DNA of 64,000 bases from Lysobacter sp. (GCA_019634715.1 JAHCAU010000001.1:62001-126000), one strand, 5' to 3'. Positions 35,655 to 44,552 are shown, counted from the stretch's first letter. The notes: a model not told the origin generated them from the letters alone. Numbers and translations: made by a program.

Positions 35655-36536
35655 ATGCGCAACCCCCGTGCCCACTGCCCCAACCCGGCCTGCGTCCACC
35701 ACCGAAGCCCGGGGGCGGGCAAGCAGAAACCGCCCCCGTTGGACTTCTATCGCAAGAAGGGCTACCGCACCCCGCGGCACAACTACCAGAGCATCCCGGT
35801 CTACCAATGTAAGGACTGTGGCAAGAAGTTCTCGGCCACCCTGGTCAAGCCTATCCGTCAGCAACACCGGCCAGAGTTGAACCGGAAGATATTTGCCCTG
35901 GCCGTGTCTGGGGCGAGCGTTCGACGCATGGCCATTCTGTTGGGATGCTCACGGGATACGGTGCTGCGAAAGGTCGAATACCTGGCAGGTGAGGCCAAGA
36001 AGCAACACGCCCAAGCGATGGCTCAACTCGCCAAGGAGGGTGGCACGGGCTTCGTGATGATGGATGAGATGGAGACCTACATCCATGCCCGATGGGCACA
36101 GGTGAGCGTGCCTGTGGCAGTGCGGGTGAAGACAGGCACCATCCTGGGATTCGACTTGGCCAAGTTATCATCGAACATGAAGAAAGGTCAGACGATGGGG
36201 TGGAACACATCCACTAGGCACATTGCGGTGCCACGGCTTTTGAACAACATCGCGTCCGTCATGAAACCTGGTGCGACACTCGCCACCGACGGGGACAGTT
36301 CTTACGGCAAGTGGGTATCGGCACACCTACCAGGGATAAAACACCAGAAGCGGCACAGCCCGAGTGTGTCAGGCGAATATGACCCGCTCCATGCCATCAA
36401 TGTCGTTCACGCCAAGATGAGGAACGACCTGGCCAGGTTAGGCCGTAAGACTTGGATGACCACCAAAACCGCTAGGGCGTTGACTGACCATCTGTGGCTG
36501 TGGGTGGCGTGGACAAACGGGTATTCGGTGAAGTGA
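35655..36536 (+). CDS. IS1-like transposase of element A
   Basis: 293 aa. Zinc-binding cysteines C8, C13, C52 and C55 (CPNPAC ... CKDC). HTH about 75-108 (KIFALAVSGASVRRMAILLG), as in IS1 InsA. Catalytic-like domain with D137 (MMDEMET) and D212 (TDGDSSY), ending 'NDLARLGRKTWMTTKTARAL', which matches the InsB C-terminus (LARLGRKSLSFSKS). InsA and InsB parts are in a single frame here. The position of the third acid (E in IS1 ERHNL) reads N249 (INVVH). ATG at 35655 chosen by comparison with the two other copies. Its stop touches the cargo gene stop at 36537. Confidence 0.88.
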   Translation: MRNPRAHCPNPACVHHRSPGAGKQKPPPLDFYRKKGYRTPRHNYQSIPVYQCKDCGKKFSATLVKPIRQQHRPELNRKIFALAVSGASVRRMAILLGCSRDTVLRKVEYLAGEAKKQHAQAMAQLAKEGGTGFVMMDEMETYIHARWAQVSVPVAVRVKTGTILGFDLAKLSSNMKKGQTMGWNTSTRHIAVPRLLNNIASVMKPGATLATDGDSSYGKWVSAHLPGIKHQKRHSPSVSGEYDPLHAINVVHAKMRNDLARLGRKTWMTTKTARALTDHLWLWVAWTNGYSVK

Positions 36537-37493
36537 TTACTTCTTGTCTCCAAACACATTTCTGATGAGGCCGAAAAATCCATGTTTACCGTCATCAGAA
36601 CCCGTGGCTTCTTCTTGAATCATGACGAGCGGTATGACCTTCCTACTTTGTTTTGAGGGATCCTTGGGCGCGGTTGCTGCCATATCGGACTCATCTAGCA
36701 AAACCCCATTAGCCCATTGCTCCAGCCTACCATCAAACTTCAAAATACGGCTAAGAAAGCTATTCATTTCAAACCCATACTGAGAATTTCTGACACCCAA
36801 AACGGTCCAGAATGAATACAAGTTGGCCGAGTCTGATGGAAAAGGCAGAGTCGTGTATTCGGCTATCTGGGGCTCGCTACCATCAAGTCTCCCCTTACAC
36901 ATTTGTCGAGAGGTGGAGTGGTAAGCCCTACAACTCATGGGACGACTGTCGTAGATTGAACATCGCCCATCCGCTCCAAGAAGTGCGCACTGACCAACGC
37001 CCTTCCCGGACCCTGTTGGGCCAAACTTTTCAAGGCGTCCAGACAAAGCAGACTTTTCAGCCGAATCAAATCTGGCCACCGCTTCCGCAATGATCACTGC
37101 CTCATCTTCGCAGAAAACAATCCTCATATTCTGGCAGCAGTAATTGCATCCGGAGCCACATGCTGGCGTTTCACCACTATTAGCAATTCCTTTGGCTATT
37201 TCCTTATCTCCAACAGCGAGCATGGCTTTCACGCTCTCAACAGGTGATTCTTCTTTAATGGATTTAGCTTTCTCGAATGCCGCTACGCCAGAAACCACTG
37301 CCGGCAATGCCGCCTGCGCTATCAAGCTATCAAGAATCGGATTGCCAGGAGGAACTACCGCGCCAACAGTCTCTTGCAGGGCGATTTTTTCGATTGGCCT
37401 CAGTTTTGCGATACAAGGTTTGGACTGTTTTGTGGCAATGCTGTTTTTTCTTCGTTCCCGAAGTTTTCTCGCCCTCTTTTCTTTGTTGGGCAC
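36537..37493 (-). CDS. YkgJ-type cysteine-cluster protein, cargo of element A
   Basis: 318 aa from a GTG with GGGAG 6 nt upstream. The N-terminus is very basic (KEKRARKLRERRKNS). Cysteine cluster CGSGCNYCC, then GQCALLGADGRCSIYDSRPM and a further SCRAY and MCKGR, the pattern of YkgJ/CxxCxxCC-domain proteins that bind zinc or an Fe-S cluster. Stop codon is directly next to the transposase stop, on opposite strands. A homolog with the same cysteine pattern is the cargo of element C. Role in the element is unknown. Confidence 0.82.
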   Translation of the reverse strand: MPNKEKRARKLRERRKNSIATKQSKPCIAKLRPIEKIALQETVGAVVPPGNPILDSLIAQAALPAVVSGVAAFEKAKSIKEESPVESVKAMLAVGDKEIAKGIANSGETPACGSGCNYCCQNMRIVFCEDEAVIIAEAVARFDSAEKSALSGRLEKFGPTGSGKGVGQCALLGADGRCSIYDSRPMSCRAYHSTSRQMCKGRLDGSEPQIAEYTTLPFPSDSANLYSFWTVLGVRNSQYGFEMNSFLSRILKFDGRLEQWANGVLLDESDMAATAPKDPSKQSRKVIPLVMIQEEATGSDDGKHGFFGLIRNVFGDKK

Positions 37494-37639
37494 GCTTTCT
37501 CCCTTCTGGCTTTTCCTTTAATGAACATAGCCGTCGGTTGAAAAGCGTCAATGAGAGGTCTCGGCTCTACAAGGCCCATCTCACCTGGGCGGTCAGAAAT
37601 CAGTCTTGGATCTATAAGGCTTCTAAGCTTGCGATTCAT
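37400..37639 (-). CDS. Small ORF at the right end of element A
   Basis: 79 codons (MNRKLRSLIDPRLISDRPGE...) from an ATG with GGAG 7 nt upstream; that GGAG is part of the conserved right-end sequence. It overlaps the YkgJ gene by 94 bp in another frame, so it may be a leader peptide for coupled translation. No similarity to the corresponding ORF of element C apart from its position. Confidence 0.4.
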   Translation of the reverse strand: MNRKLRSLIDPRLISDRPGEMGLVEPRPLIDAFQPTAMFIKGKARREKACPTKKRGRENFGNEEKTALPQNSPNLVSQN

Positions 37640-37649
37640 TCTTATTCTC

Positions 37650-37724
37650 CGGTGGTTGAGGGGGCCCGGCTTGCCCTGCCGGTCTGGTTTTGCGGTTTCA
37701 GGCCTCGCAAACCGGGCCAAGTAG
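37650..37724. repeat. Conserved right end of element A with hairpin
   Basis: About 75 bp nearly identical to 46344-46419 in element C. Contains TCTCCGGT (the reverse complement of the cargo ribosome site), CCGGCTTGCC, a stem-loop GGTTTTGCG / CGCAAACC (one bulge) and the terminal CCGGGCCAAGTAG. Confidence 0.85.
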
Positions 37725-37733
37725 CCTCCGAAC
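37725..37733. repeat. Target-site duplication, right of element A
   Basis: CCTCCGAAC, the partner of 35519-35527. Confidence 0.92.
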
Positions 37734-37794
37734 CATTTGCCCAGCAGAGCGACGGGATTGCGAATAGCAAAGCGGCCAAACAGACGGGTTTCAT
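37725..37794 (-). pseudogene. 5' part of the secreted-protein gene interrupted by element A
   Basis: ATG at 37794 with AGGAG 7 nt upstream. Encodes the signal peptide MKPVCLAALLFAIPSLCWAN then GSE, after which element A begins. Continues in frame at 35518. The 233 bp to 38027 contain no further supported gene. Confidence 0.85.
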
Positions 37795-38027
37795 GCGAAT
37801 CTCCTGGATGGGATTGGACACCTCTACCAATAAACCAGAACGGGAAGCGCACAATCCCCCGATCCGAACGCGGGAGCCAGAATCGCGTTGCGCATTGAAA
37901 TTCGGGAAACCATCGGTGAGGATGGGTGCGTCCTCGCTCCACGCTCGAAGCGCCGCATGACCTCATCCGAACATCTCGCTTCTTGTGAATCCTCCCTCAA
38001 GCCCAAGCACAGGCGAGGGTCGATCTG

Positions 38028-38552
38028 ATGGCTCGTTTTAAGGCCTACCCCCTACTTGCAGCGGTCGACGCGGGCGATCTGACGCGTGTCTGCCAGTTGC
38101 TGGGAGACGGGGCGGACCCGAACCAGCGAAGCAAGCGGCCGGCCTACACGCCCCTTCCGTTGGCTGCACTTCGCGGCCATGCCGGCATTTGCCGGGCGTT
38201 GCTGGACGCAGGCGCCAAGCGCATGGAACGCGTGAATCGGGACGAGGGCAATGAACTAGAGTTGGCTGCACGCGGCGGGCACATTGACGTTTGCCGTGAG
38301 TTGCTGATGAACTTCAACTACCCACAACGCAAGTTGTCTTCTGCGGCAATTGCAGCAGCCTATTGGGACCAACCCGAGGTTTTGCGGCAGTTGCTCACTG
38401 CAGGCGCGTTGATCACCGAAAAGGTGTTTGCGACCCTAAGCCCGGAAGCACGTGCCACTCTCTTGGCCGTGAGATCCCAGCTCGTCGGCGAGCACTTGGA
38501 CGACAGACTAGCCCCCGCCTCGGCACCGCTGCGGGATATCGAACGCATGTAG
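38028..38552 (+). CDS. Ankyrin-repeat protein
   Basis: 174 aa with about four ankyrin repeats: LLAAVDAGDLTRVCQLLGDG, LPLAALRGHAGICRALLDAG, LELAARGGHIDVCRELL and a degenerate fourth. No signal peptide. It ends LDDRLAPASAPLRDIERM, which recalls the start of the tail shared by the genes at 46600-48654. Convergent with the pair at 38555-39339. Partner unknown. Confidence 0.8.
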   Translation: MARFKAYPLLAAVDAGDLTRVCQLLGDGADPNQRSKRPAYTPLPLAALRGHAGICRALLDAGAKRMERVNRDEGNELELAARGGHIDVCRELLMNFNYPQRKLSSAAIAAAYWDQPEVLRQLLTAGALITEKVFATLSPEARATLLAVRSQLVGEHLDDRLAPASAPLRDIERM

Positions 38553-38554
38553 CG

Positions 38555-38860
38555 TCATCGAGCGCGGTTCCAGCGGCAATGCTCCGCCCAGTATTCGCCG
38601 AAACCGCCCTCATGCATGTGCCTTGGTCCTTGTCTACAAGCGTCCATCGGTTTCTCGCCCCGCGCGGCATTCACCTGCTCTGGTTCGTGAGCGGCCCGTC
38701 GCAAGCGGTCCAGTTCGACGTCGATCGTTCCGTCGCCCGGTCGGGCGCGTAGACAGGCGCGATACAACCGTTCGATCTCCGGCGTCATGGGCAGCAGGCC
38801 CGGCACGCCTTGGAAAGGCAGTTCGTCGCCGAACAGCCACGCGCCGCGCCAGCCGATCAC
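38555..38860 (-). CDS. Hypothetical protein coupled to an HTH gene
   Basis: 101 aa from a GTG at 38860 that overlaps the upstream stop (GTGA). Begins VIGWRGAWLFGDELPFQGVP and ends with a His/Trp-rich segment (EYWAEHCRWNRAR). No known family. It resembles no other protein here, though the coupled HTH-plus-small-protein arrangement recalls 11839-12338. Confidence 0.5.
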   Translation of the reverse strand: MIGWRGAWLFGDELPFQGVPGLLPMTPEIERLYRACLRARPGDGTIDVELDRLRRAAHEPEQVNAARGEKPMDACRQGPRHMHEGGFGEYWAEHCRWNRAR

Positions 38861-39339
38861 CGAGCCCCCGCAGGCCGAAGGCCCGATTGCAGCAGCCAGA
38901 TGCGCACCGTTTCGGCCGAGACGCCCAGATCGCTTCCCATCCGGCGGAGCGAGTGGCCAAGAGAAACCCCGATCTGGAGATCTGGCAGGCGGGTCTGCCA
39001 ACGTTGCGAACTGCAGTGGCTAAAGTTCGACGGCGGAATGATACCGCGCAAGCGCATCTGAAAAATGTCGTTGCGAACCGTGTGCCGCGGCACGTCCAAC
39101 GCTTGGGCGATGCATGCGATCGGCTCGCCCTTCTTCAACAGCAAGGCTACTTTCGCCCAACGCTCACGCACGCGCTGCGAGCCGCGCTCCGTGCGCGTCT
39201 GAGCCCGGATTCCCATCGTGCGCAAGTCGCCGTGAACAACGGTCTTGTGGTAGCCCACGACGCGGGCAATGCCACTCGCCGTGTGCGTGGCTGCGAGGCG
39301 CCGAATCGCGTCGCGACGGTTGCGAACTGAGGGTCTCAT
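38857..39339 (-). CDS. HTH DNA-binding protein
   Basis: 160 aa from an ATG at 39339. At least three HTH-like segments: ATHTASGIARVVGYHKTVVH, GEPIACIAQALDVPRHTVRN and GSDLGVSAETVRIWLLQSG. Several HTHs in a row are seen in phage-type regulators. The left end of element B starts 90 bp upstream of its start codon. Confidence 0.6.
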   Translation of the reverse strand: MRPSVRNRRDAIRRLAATHTASGIARVVGYHKTVVHGDLRTMGIRAQTRTERGSQRVRERWAKVALLLKKGEPIACIAQALDVPRHTVRNDIFQMRLRGIIPPSNFSHCSSQRWQTRLPDLQIGVSLGHSLRRMGSDLGVSAETVRIWLLQSGLRPAGAR

Positions 39340-39510
39340 CGGCGGTGCGTTGGGGGCCAAGGCGGGGTCTCAAAGAGATGTTGCACCTACCCATACCCGA
39401 CAGACACCAACGCGCAAGTCCTTCACATCCTACCTGTCCGGGTAGACAAGGGATAAAAGCGGCCAATTTCACAGAAATTGCCTGCAAACGCGCTTTATCA
39501 ATCTATCCAG

Positions 39511-39526
39511 TATTCCAACTTTGATA
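39511..39526. promoter_or_regulatory. Degenerate palindromic box ahead of the element B transposase
   Basis: TATTCCAACTTTGATA, same position as the perfect palindromes in A and C, followed by the same TTGGGTTAGGTTGG stretch. Weakened symmetry. Confidence 0.5.
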
Positions 39527-39557
39527 GATCAGGCCGTTTTTGGGTTAGGTTGGGGCC

Positions 39558-40508
39558 ATGAGGAACCCCCGCGCCTACTGTCCTAACCCTGATTGTGAGC
39601 ATTGGCGAGACCCCTATGCCAAGCCAACCCTGCCACCACCTCCGATCGACTTCTACCGCAAGGACGGCTACCGCCGCCCCAAGCACAACCACCAGCCGGT
39701 GCCGGTCTATGAATGCAAGTCCTGCGGCAAGAAGTTCTCGGCCACCCTGGTCAAACCCATCAGGAACCAGAAGCGGCCAGACCTCAACCGGAAGATCTTT
39801 GCCTTGGCCGTGTCAGGTGCCACGGTGCGTCGTATCTCCATCCTGCTAGGCTGCGACCGCGACACAGTCATGCGCAAGATCGAGTATCTGGCAGGGGAAG
39901 CCAAGAAGCACCACGCCAAAGCCATGGCCAAACTGGCCAAGGAAGGCGGCACCTCGTATGTGATGTTCGATGAGTTGGAGACGTTCGTCCACGCGAGGCA
40001 CAAGCAACTCTCTGTGCCCGTGGCCATCCGGGTCAAGACCGGACACATCCTGGCCCTGTGCGTGGCTCGAATGCCGTCGAGCATGAAACTGGGAGGCGCC
40101 GGCATTCAGCCTCTACCGCCTGGCGGCACCAACTGGACCTACAACGACCGGCCGACGGTAGTGCCAGGCGTGTTCGCGCAGTTGGCGCCAGTCCTCAAAC
40201 CAGGGGCCACGATCGCCACCGATGGCGAGGCCTCGTATCCAAAGTGGATCAAGCAGGCACTGCCGGGGGTGCGGCATGTGGTGGCTCACTCACCCAAGGA
40301 AACGAGCCTGGGTCGAGCCAGGAAGCGAGCGACGGGGGAGCCGCGGGAAACCGATCCCCTGTTCGCCATCAATGTGCTGTTCGCCAAGGCCAGGAACGAC
40401 CTGGCCAGGCTGGGGCGGAAGACCTGGACAACGACCAAAAGCCGGAAGGCCTTGGAGAACCACCTGTGGATCTGGTTGGCGTGGGTGAATGGGTATCCGG
40501 TGAAATGA
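39558..40508 (+). CDS. IS1-like transposase of element B
   Basis: 316 aa, the most divergent of the three (roughly 60% like the others by eye). Same plan: CPNPDC and CKSC zinc ligands, HTH (KIFALAVSGATVRRISILLG), MFDELET, TDGEASY, then FAINVLFAKARNDLARLGRK. It has an extra about 20-residue insert before the last motif (RARKRATGEPRETD). The IS1 glutamate position is again Asn. Stop codon abuts the cargo stop at 40509 with no gap. Confidence 0.88.
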   Translation: MRNPRAYCPNPDCEHWRDPYAKPTLPPPPIDFYRKDGYRRPKHNHQPVPVYECKSCGKKFSATLVKPIRNQKRPDLNRKIFALAVSGATVRRISILLGCDRDTVMRKIEYLAGEAKKHHAKAMAKLAKEGGTSYVMFDELETFVHARHKQLSVPVAIRVKTGHILALCVARMPSSMKLGGAGIQPLPPGGTNWTYNDRPTVVPGVFAQLAPVLKPGATIATDGEASYPKWIKQALPGVRHVVAHSPKETSLGRARKRATGEPRETDPLFAINVLFAKARNDLARLGRKTWTTTKSRKALENHLWIWLAWVNGYPVK

Positions 40509-40721
40509 TCAGAAGTTGATGTAGACGCGAACACCTTCTGGGAAAATCGTTCCAGCGCGCCAAGAAACAAAAATCCACTCACTCGGGAAGCCGTCCACAT
40601 TGAAGGTGTGGCAGTCGATCGCCTCTCGTGGCACTCCGAAATGGTCGGCAACACTTTCTGGCGTAGGGAACTGCTCTCGTGGGTGGCGGGTGATGATTGG
40701 ACGGAGGACCCTGGCGTTCAT
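40509..40721 (-). CDS. 70-aa hypothetical protein, terminal gene of element B cargo
   Basis: MNARVLRPIITRHPREQFPT... ending FPEGVRVYINF. The longer frame that starts upstream overlaps the specificity gene and lacks a good start, so the ATG at 40721 is chosen. No family recognised. It abuts the transposase stop, the junction point shared by all three elements. Confidence 0.5.
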   Translation of the reverse strand: MNARVLRPIITRHPREQFPTPESVADHFGVPREAIDCHTFNVDGFPSEWIFVSWRAGTIFPEGVRVYINF

Positions 40722-40749
40722 GGATATGCTCTGTAAGAGGGATATGCGT

Positions 40750-41640
40750 TCAAACGATGATTTGTGGGCCCATTCGGCCCCATGCGGCGGCGCGCATGTA
40801 GTTGTAGCGCCACCCTTGATTTTCGATGAGAGCAGCAATAATAGCCAGATCCTTGTCCGTATATTTTGTTCCTGCCTTGGCTTGCAGTGGAACAACATGA
40901 GTATTCACGGCGTAAGGGTTGGCTTGGACACGGGAGATCATGGGAACACCATCCTTTGCTACTGATATGGTGTTCCCAGGAACGATATCCTTGGGGTTCT
41001 GCGTTTCAATAAAGCCAACCACAGCGTTGTTGTTTGAGCTTGCAGAGACAAGAGGAACTGTGCCGTATGCACTAGCCTCGCTGTTCTCAAATGTATTTCG
41101 CTTCACCATGTCGAACAAGTCATGAATAGCAACGCCATTCGGCAACTTTGCCAGCAAGGCCGCCACATCAGCTTGCGTGATGGTTTTTACTTTCGGCTTT
41201 GTTTTGACAATGGCCCCGATGATTGACTGGATGACTGACATGTCCAAATCTAGGTCGGCAAAACGAGTGGACATCTTTCTGCCGAACCCGAACCGCCATC
41301 GCTGCTTTCTGATGTAAGCCGCTACCGCAATCAATTTGCTTTGTATATCAGTTTGCCAAAATGCATGCTGCCATTTTGGGACTAGAACAGCCACATCGCT
41401 GGTGGCATAGAACTCTGCGTTCTTGGGTGAGGCGAATGCCATACCTCCATCGCCATTAGCGGCGACGGAAAGACAGGGCAAATCTTTGAACAGGCGTCCG
41501 CCGGAGATTTTGGAAACGAATCCAGCCACACCGGCGTTGCTTGTGCCAGCAGACACGAAAGCAATCGTTCCACTGGCATGGGTTTCAAGGCCAGAGCAGT
41601 TTCCTCGTTTGACCTCAAACAAATCTCCAACTTTCATCAC
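40750..41640 (-). CDS. BcgI-like DNA specificity subunit
   Basis: 296 aa with two similar halves: VGDLFEVKRGNCSG...GTIAFVSAGTSNAGVAGFVS and IHDLFDMVKRNTFE...GTVPLVSASSNNNAVVGFIE. Each is a target-recognition domain as in type I HsdS and BcgI-type specificity proteins. Two different halves imply a two-part recognition site. It overlaps the modification/restriction gene by 4 bp. Confidence 0.8.
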   Translation of the reverse strand: MMKVGDLFEVKRGNCSGLETHASGTIAFVSAGTSNAGVAGFVSKISGGRLFKDLPCLSVAANGDGGMAFASPKNAEFYATSDVAVLVPKWQHAFWQTDIQSKLIAVAAYIRKQRWRFGFGRKMSTRFADLDLDMSVIQSIIGAIVKTKPKVKTITQADVAALLAKLPNGVAIHDLFDMVKRNTFENSEASAYGTVPLVSASSNNNAVVGFIETQNPKDIVPGNTISVAKDGVPMISRVQANPYAVNTHVVPLQAKAGTKYTDKDLAIIAALIENQGWRYNYMRAAAWGRMGPQIIV

Positions 41641-43745
41641 CAGACACCTCCAACCGTCTTGACCAACTCGTAGGCCTGCGCTTCTGCATAGATTCGATTC
41701 GCGAGCCGCAGCAGTTCGGCGGGGTCAACCTGGTCGTTTATAAACTTCTCTGGGGACCACTCGCTACCATTGTCGATTGTGTCTTTTGGCAAGTTCGCGG
41801 ACAAGGCGTGCCGATGAACGTCAACGCCACCCTCCTTATGTAGTTTGACCCACCAATCCCCCTGAGTTTTTGTTGGCTTGTTGTAGGCTAGGAGATCAGC
41901 CAGGTGCCCTCCAAAGTCTCCGTCCTTTGTCCAACGACGAAGCGCCTTACCTGACTCGCTCTTAGGGGCAACTCGGCGTTGTGTTGACTTGTCCATGGCA
42001 TAGCCATCGTCGGGGCAGCGGGCAAACAGAACAGAGCGATTAGCTTGGTGGCCTGTGGCTTGTTTTTGAAGCAGCAACAGGTAGGTGTTGACGCTGGCGC
42101 CTGGTGCGAATAGGTCAGCCGGCATACCGACCACAGCCGCCAGTTGAGCGTGCCGTAGCATGCGCTTGCGGAAAGCTACATGCGCTTTGTCTTCCGAAAC
42201 GATCGTGGTTGCCGGAACAACCGCACACAGCCAACCACCCTCTCGAAGGTGCGACAGTGCATGCTCGACAAACTCAAACGCGTGGTAGGACTTCTTCTTG
42301 GTCGGAAACGGAGGGTTCATCAAAACCACCGTTGGCCTGGGGTCAGATACTCCCTTTGCCTGCAATGCGGCCATCACTTTGTGGATTGGGTGGCTTGCCG
42401 GAGTGGTCTTGTCCAGCCCGTTGTCGCCCGGCTTCGTTCCCTTGCCTTTCCCCGGAAGGTGGTCTCGCTCTAACGAAGAATCCTTGAAGATCCCGCTCGT
42501 GCCATCCCCATGCATCCAGAGGTTGATTCGCGCCACCTGAATAATCTCTGCCGCGGGTTCACAACCAAGCAGCCTCGCACCGAACGCTTGCTTTATGAGG
42601 ACGCGATCTTGGCCGTGCTTGCTTTCGGCAACGCGCTCCAAGGCTCCAACCAGGAAGCCCCCTACGCCACAGGCAGGATCGTAGACGATATCAGTCTCAT
42701 CCAACTTACGACCGCGGAACTGCTCAACCAGACGGATCATGGCGCGCACGATATGACGCGGAGTGAAGTATTGGCCTAGATCATTTTCTGGCGCATAAGC
42801 CTGGAAGGCCTCGTAGACATCCACCAGGTTGAACATGCTGGCGTTGAGCGCATTGATTAGGTCGTCTACATCTTTCTTATGTTTGGCACACAGCGCAGGA
42901 ATATCGTCCTTGACGATCCGATAGATGGCGACCGCCGCATTGGACTCTTCACCTTTTCCTTGCGCAATCAACTTGGGCTTGATGAAAGCCGTGAACCCTT
43001 CCAGGCCGGCTCGGACCTCTTCATCCTCAACCTCTTCGACAAGCGCTTCAAATCCAGCCAGTGTTTGCCGACCAATGCGATTGGCGGTGATCGTTTCCGT
43101 CTTCATGGCTGAGCGGAACACATCAGAGCGACATGCAACCAGAAACGCCGTAAAGATCACCACTCGGTCGATAACCGGGACGCTGGCCACCTGCATGGTG
43201 TCGTTGATTTGAAGAATAAAGTCGCGCGTGAAAGCCTCTTCCAGGACCGAAATGTTCTCGCGCAACTGACCATCGCTGGACCTGGACGCAGCCAACAACT
43301 CGGCCTCTGTCGGCCAGCAGCGGCTCTGCCCAAAGCGGTCCATGAACGACAGTCCGTTCGATAACAGACAAGGGGAAAATGTATCAGTGGTCTCGTCGTA
43401 GAAATCGACAGACAGTTGAGCCCCGTCATACCCGACAGCCAAGGGAACAAAGCACTTCGCAGCAGCCACTGCGCGAACATACTCTTGGGCTTCTATCCGT
43501 GCCTGCAAAAAATCGCCTTCGCCCTTCACTTCAATCAAGGCGACAGGCTTGTCGCAGGAAGCGTCAGAGAACACCACCCCGTCAGGTTTTCCGGTGCCGT
43601 TCTTGCTGGCACTCTTGGAGGCGCCTTTTAGGGCGGATTTCAGGGCCTTGTTCTTTTTGTATGCCGAGTCCTGGTAATGCGCTACGAGGCCTTGGGCCGC
43701 AAGGGCGGCGATCAGTTCAATCTCACATTCGGTCTCGGTCTTCAT
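41637..43745 (-). CDS. BcgI-like restriction/N6-adenine methyltransferase subunit
   Basis: 702 aa from the ATG at 43745 (AGGAG 9 nt upstream). N-terminal nuclease-like core: GKPDGVVFSD...ALIEVKGEG (D...ExK). Methyltransferase domain: NDLGQYFTPRHIVRAMIRLV, motif I DPACGVGGFLVGAL, motif IV VVLMNPPFPTKK. One chain for cutting and methylation plus a separate two-domain specificity subunit is the type IIB BcgI layout. It should cut unmethylated DNA on both sides of a split site. Whether it is active is unknown. Confidence 0.83.
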   Translation of the reverse strand: MKTETECEIELIAALAAQGLVAHYQDSAYKKNKALKSALKGASKSASKNGTGKPDGVVFSDASCDKPVALIEVKGEGDFLQARIEAQEYVRAVAAAKCFVPLAVGYDGAQLSVDFYDETTDTFSPCLLSNGLSFMDRFGQSRCWPTEAELLAASRSSDGQLRENISVLEEAFTRDFILQINDTMQVASVPVIDRVVIFTAFLVACRSDVFRSAMKTETITANRIGRQTLAGFEALVEEVEDEEVRAGLEGFTAFIKPKLIAQGKGEESNAAVAIYRIVKDDIPALCAKHKKDVDDLINALNASMFNLVDVYEAFQAYAPENDLGQYFTPRHIVRAMIRLVEQFRGRKLDETDIVYDPACGVGGFLVGALERVAESKHGQDRVLIKQAFGARLLGCEPAAEIIQVARINLWMHGDGTSGIFKDSSLERDHLPGKGKGTKPGDNGLDKTTPASHPIHKVMAALQAKGVSDPRPTVVLMNPPFPTKKKSYHAFEFVEHALSHLREGGWLCAVVPATTIVSEDKAHVAFRKRMLRHAQLAAVVGMPADLFAPGASVNTYLLLLQKQATGHQANRSVLFARCPDDGYAMDKSTQRRVAPKSESGKALRRWTKDGDFGGHLADLLAYNKPTKTQGDWWVKLHKEGGVDVHRHALSANLPKDTIDNGSEWSPEKFINDQVDPAELLRLANRIYAEAQAYELVKTVGGVW

Positions 43746-43967
43746 GCCTTTGGTCTCCTGAAATAACTTGGGAGACCTCACGCACTTTTACGATCTAGTC
43801 TCTTACTCAATAAAACAGAAAACCGGAACTCGTCAAGCGATTCTAGGAACTAAATGCAACAGGTATTCCAACATTGCGAACAACCTAACAAGCGCCGATA
43901 AATCGACAGCTTTACAAGCCACCGAAATGGATACATTCTGTTTTTTATAGGAACACAGAACAACACA

Positions 43968-44425
43968 ATGCCGCGCGCCAGACCACGCCCACCACCGCCA
44001 TGTCCCAACTGCTCGTCTGACTTACGCAAGCACGACAAGTTGGAGGGTGGACAGCGGTATCGCTGCCCGAGCTGTCGGACGCTCCTTAGACCAGGCAAGA
44101 CAGCTGACTGGGTTTCCCTATCTGGTGAGGTGCTGCGTGGTTCGACATTAGAGACACTTGCCGTGAACCTGGGCACAGACGAGGACACGGCTCGTAGCAT
44201 GATCGAAGCCTGGGTGCGGCGCGCCTCCACCTCGCGCCAGGCAGGCCTTCCGATCGGCACGGGCCAGGGCTGGTGGCAGATCAATGCTGCCGGTCATGCC
44301 GTTGCCGTAGGCGTCCAACGCGGCAAGGCCTTGCGAGTTGTCGGATGGGACGGAGGCTCAGGTCCAAGTCTGCCGAATACCGCCGCCGCCACAGCAATCA
44401 GGGGCGGAGCCAAGGACTGGGTCAA
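43968..44425 (+). pseudogene. Zinc-ribbon gene of element B, 5' part, interrupted by element C
   Basis: N-terminal CPNCSSDLRKHDKLEGGQRY then RCPSC, an InsA-like zinc ribbon, then a helical segment (LETLAVNLGTDEDTARSMIE). No DDE domain. It is split after GAKDWVN by element C; the rest is at 46429-46522. Rejoined it encodes 183 aa ending TILKGAGAEPADQDGRLWIA then LARTNAWPMA. It ends 30 bp from the right end of element B. The 222 bp between it and the divergent 43745 gene start hold the promoters, which I could not define. It might bind the right end or regulate transposition. Confidence 0.75.
44417..44425. repeat. Target-site duplication, left of element C
   Basis: CTGGGTCAA, identical to 46420-46428. 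Confidence 0.92.
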
Positions 44426-44506
44426 CTACCTGTCCCGGGTTGCGAGGCCTTGAGGTGATCCTAATCGCGGAATGACGGCCTAAATTGGCTTTCCTGTCCG
44501 CCCATG

Positions 44507-44522
44507 TATCCCAACTGGGATA
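44507..44522. promoter_or_regulatory. Palindromic box TATCCCA-AC-TGGGATA ahead of the element C transposase
   Basis: Identical to the box in element A, 31 bp before the transposase ATG, followed by TTTCTGGGTTAGG. Confidence 0.6.
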
Positions 44523-44552
44523 GATGGCCCTTTCTGGGTTAGGTTGGCAGCA

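Larger units (their letters stand above)
35528..37724. mobile_element. Element A: IS1-like element carrying a YkgJ-type gene
   Basis: 2197 bp. Left end CTACTTGGCCCGG... and right end its inverted copy ...CCGGGCCAAGTAG; similarity runs on to GCGAGGCCT (about 25 bp with mismatches). Flanked by a perfect 9-bp duplication. Contents: promoter-side palindrome, IS1-like transposase reading inward, then a convergent YkgJ-type gene and a small ORF, then a hairpin-rich right end. Excision restores an interrupted gene. Carrying passengers makes it a transporter-IS-like element. Confidence 0.93.

Noticed and set aside
37640..37727. Integron attC site
   Set aside because: The hairpin resembles one at first sight, but the bounds are explained by transposition ends with 9-bp duplications and there is no integron integrase.
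43860..43905. A further left-end palindromic box before the zinc-ribbon gene (GGTATTCCAACATTGCG)
   Set aside because: Only about 10 bases match the box, without symmetry or a terminal repeat nearby.
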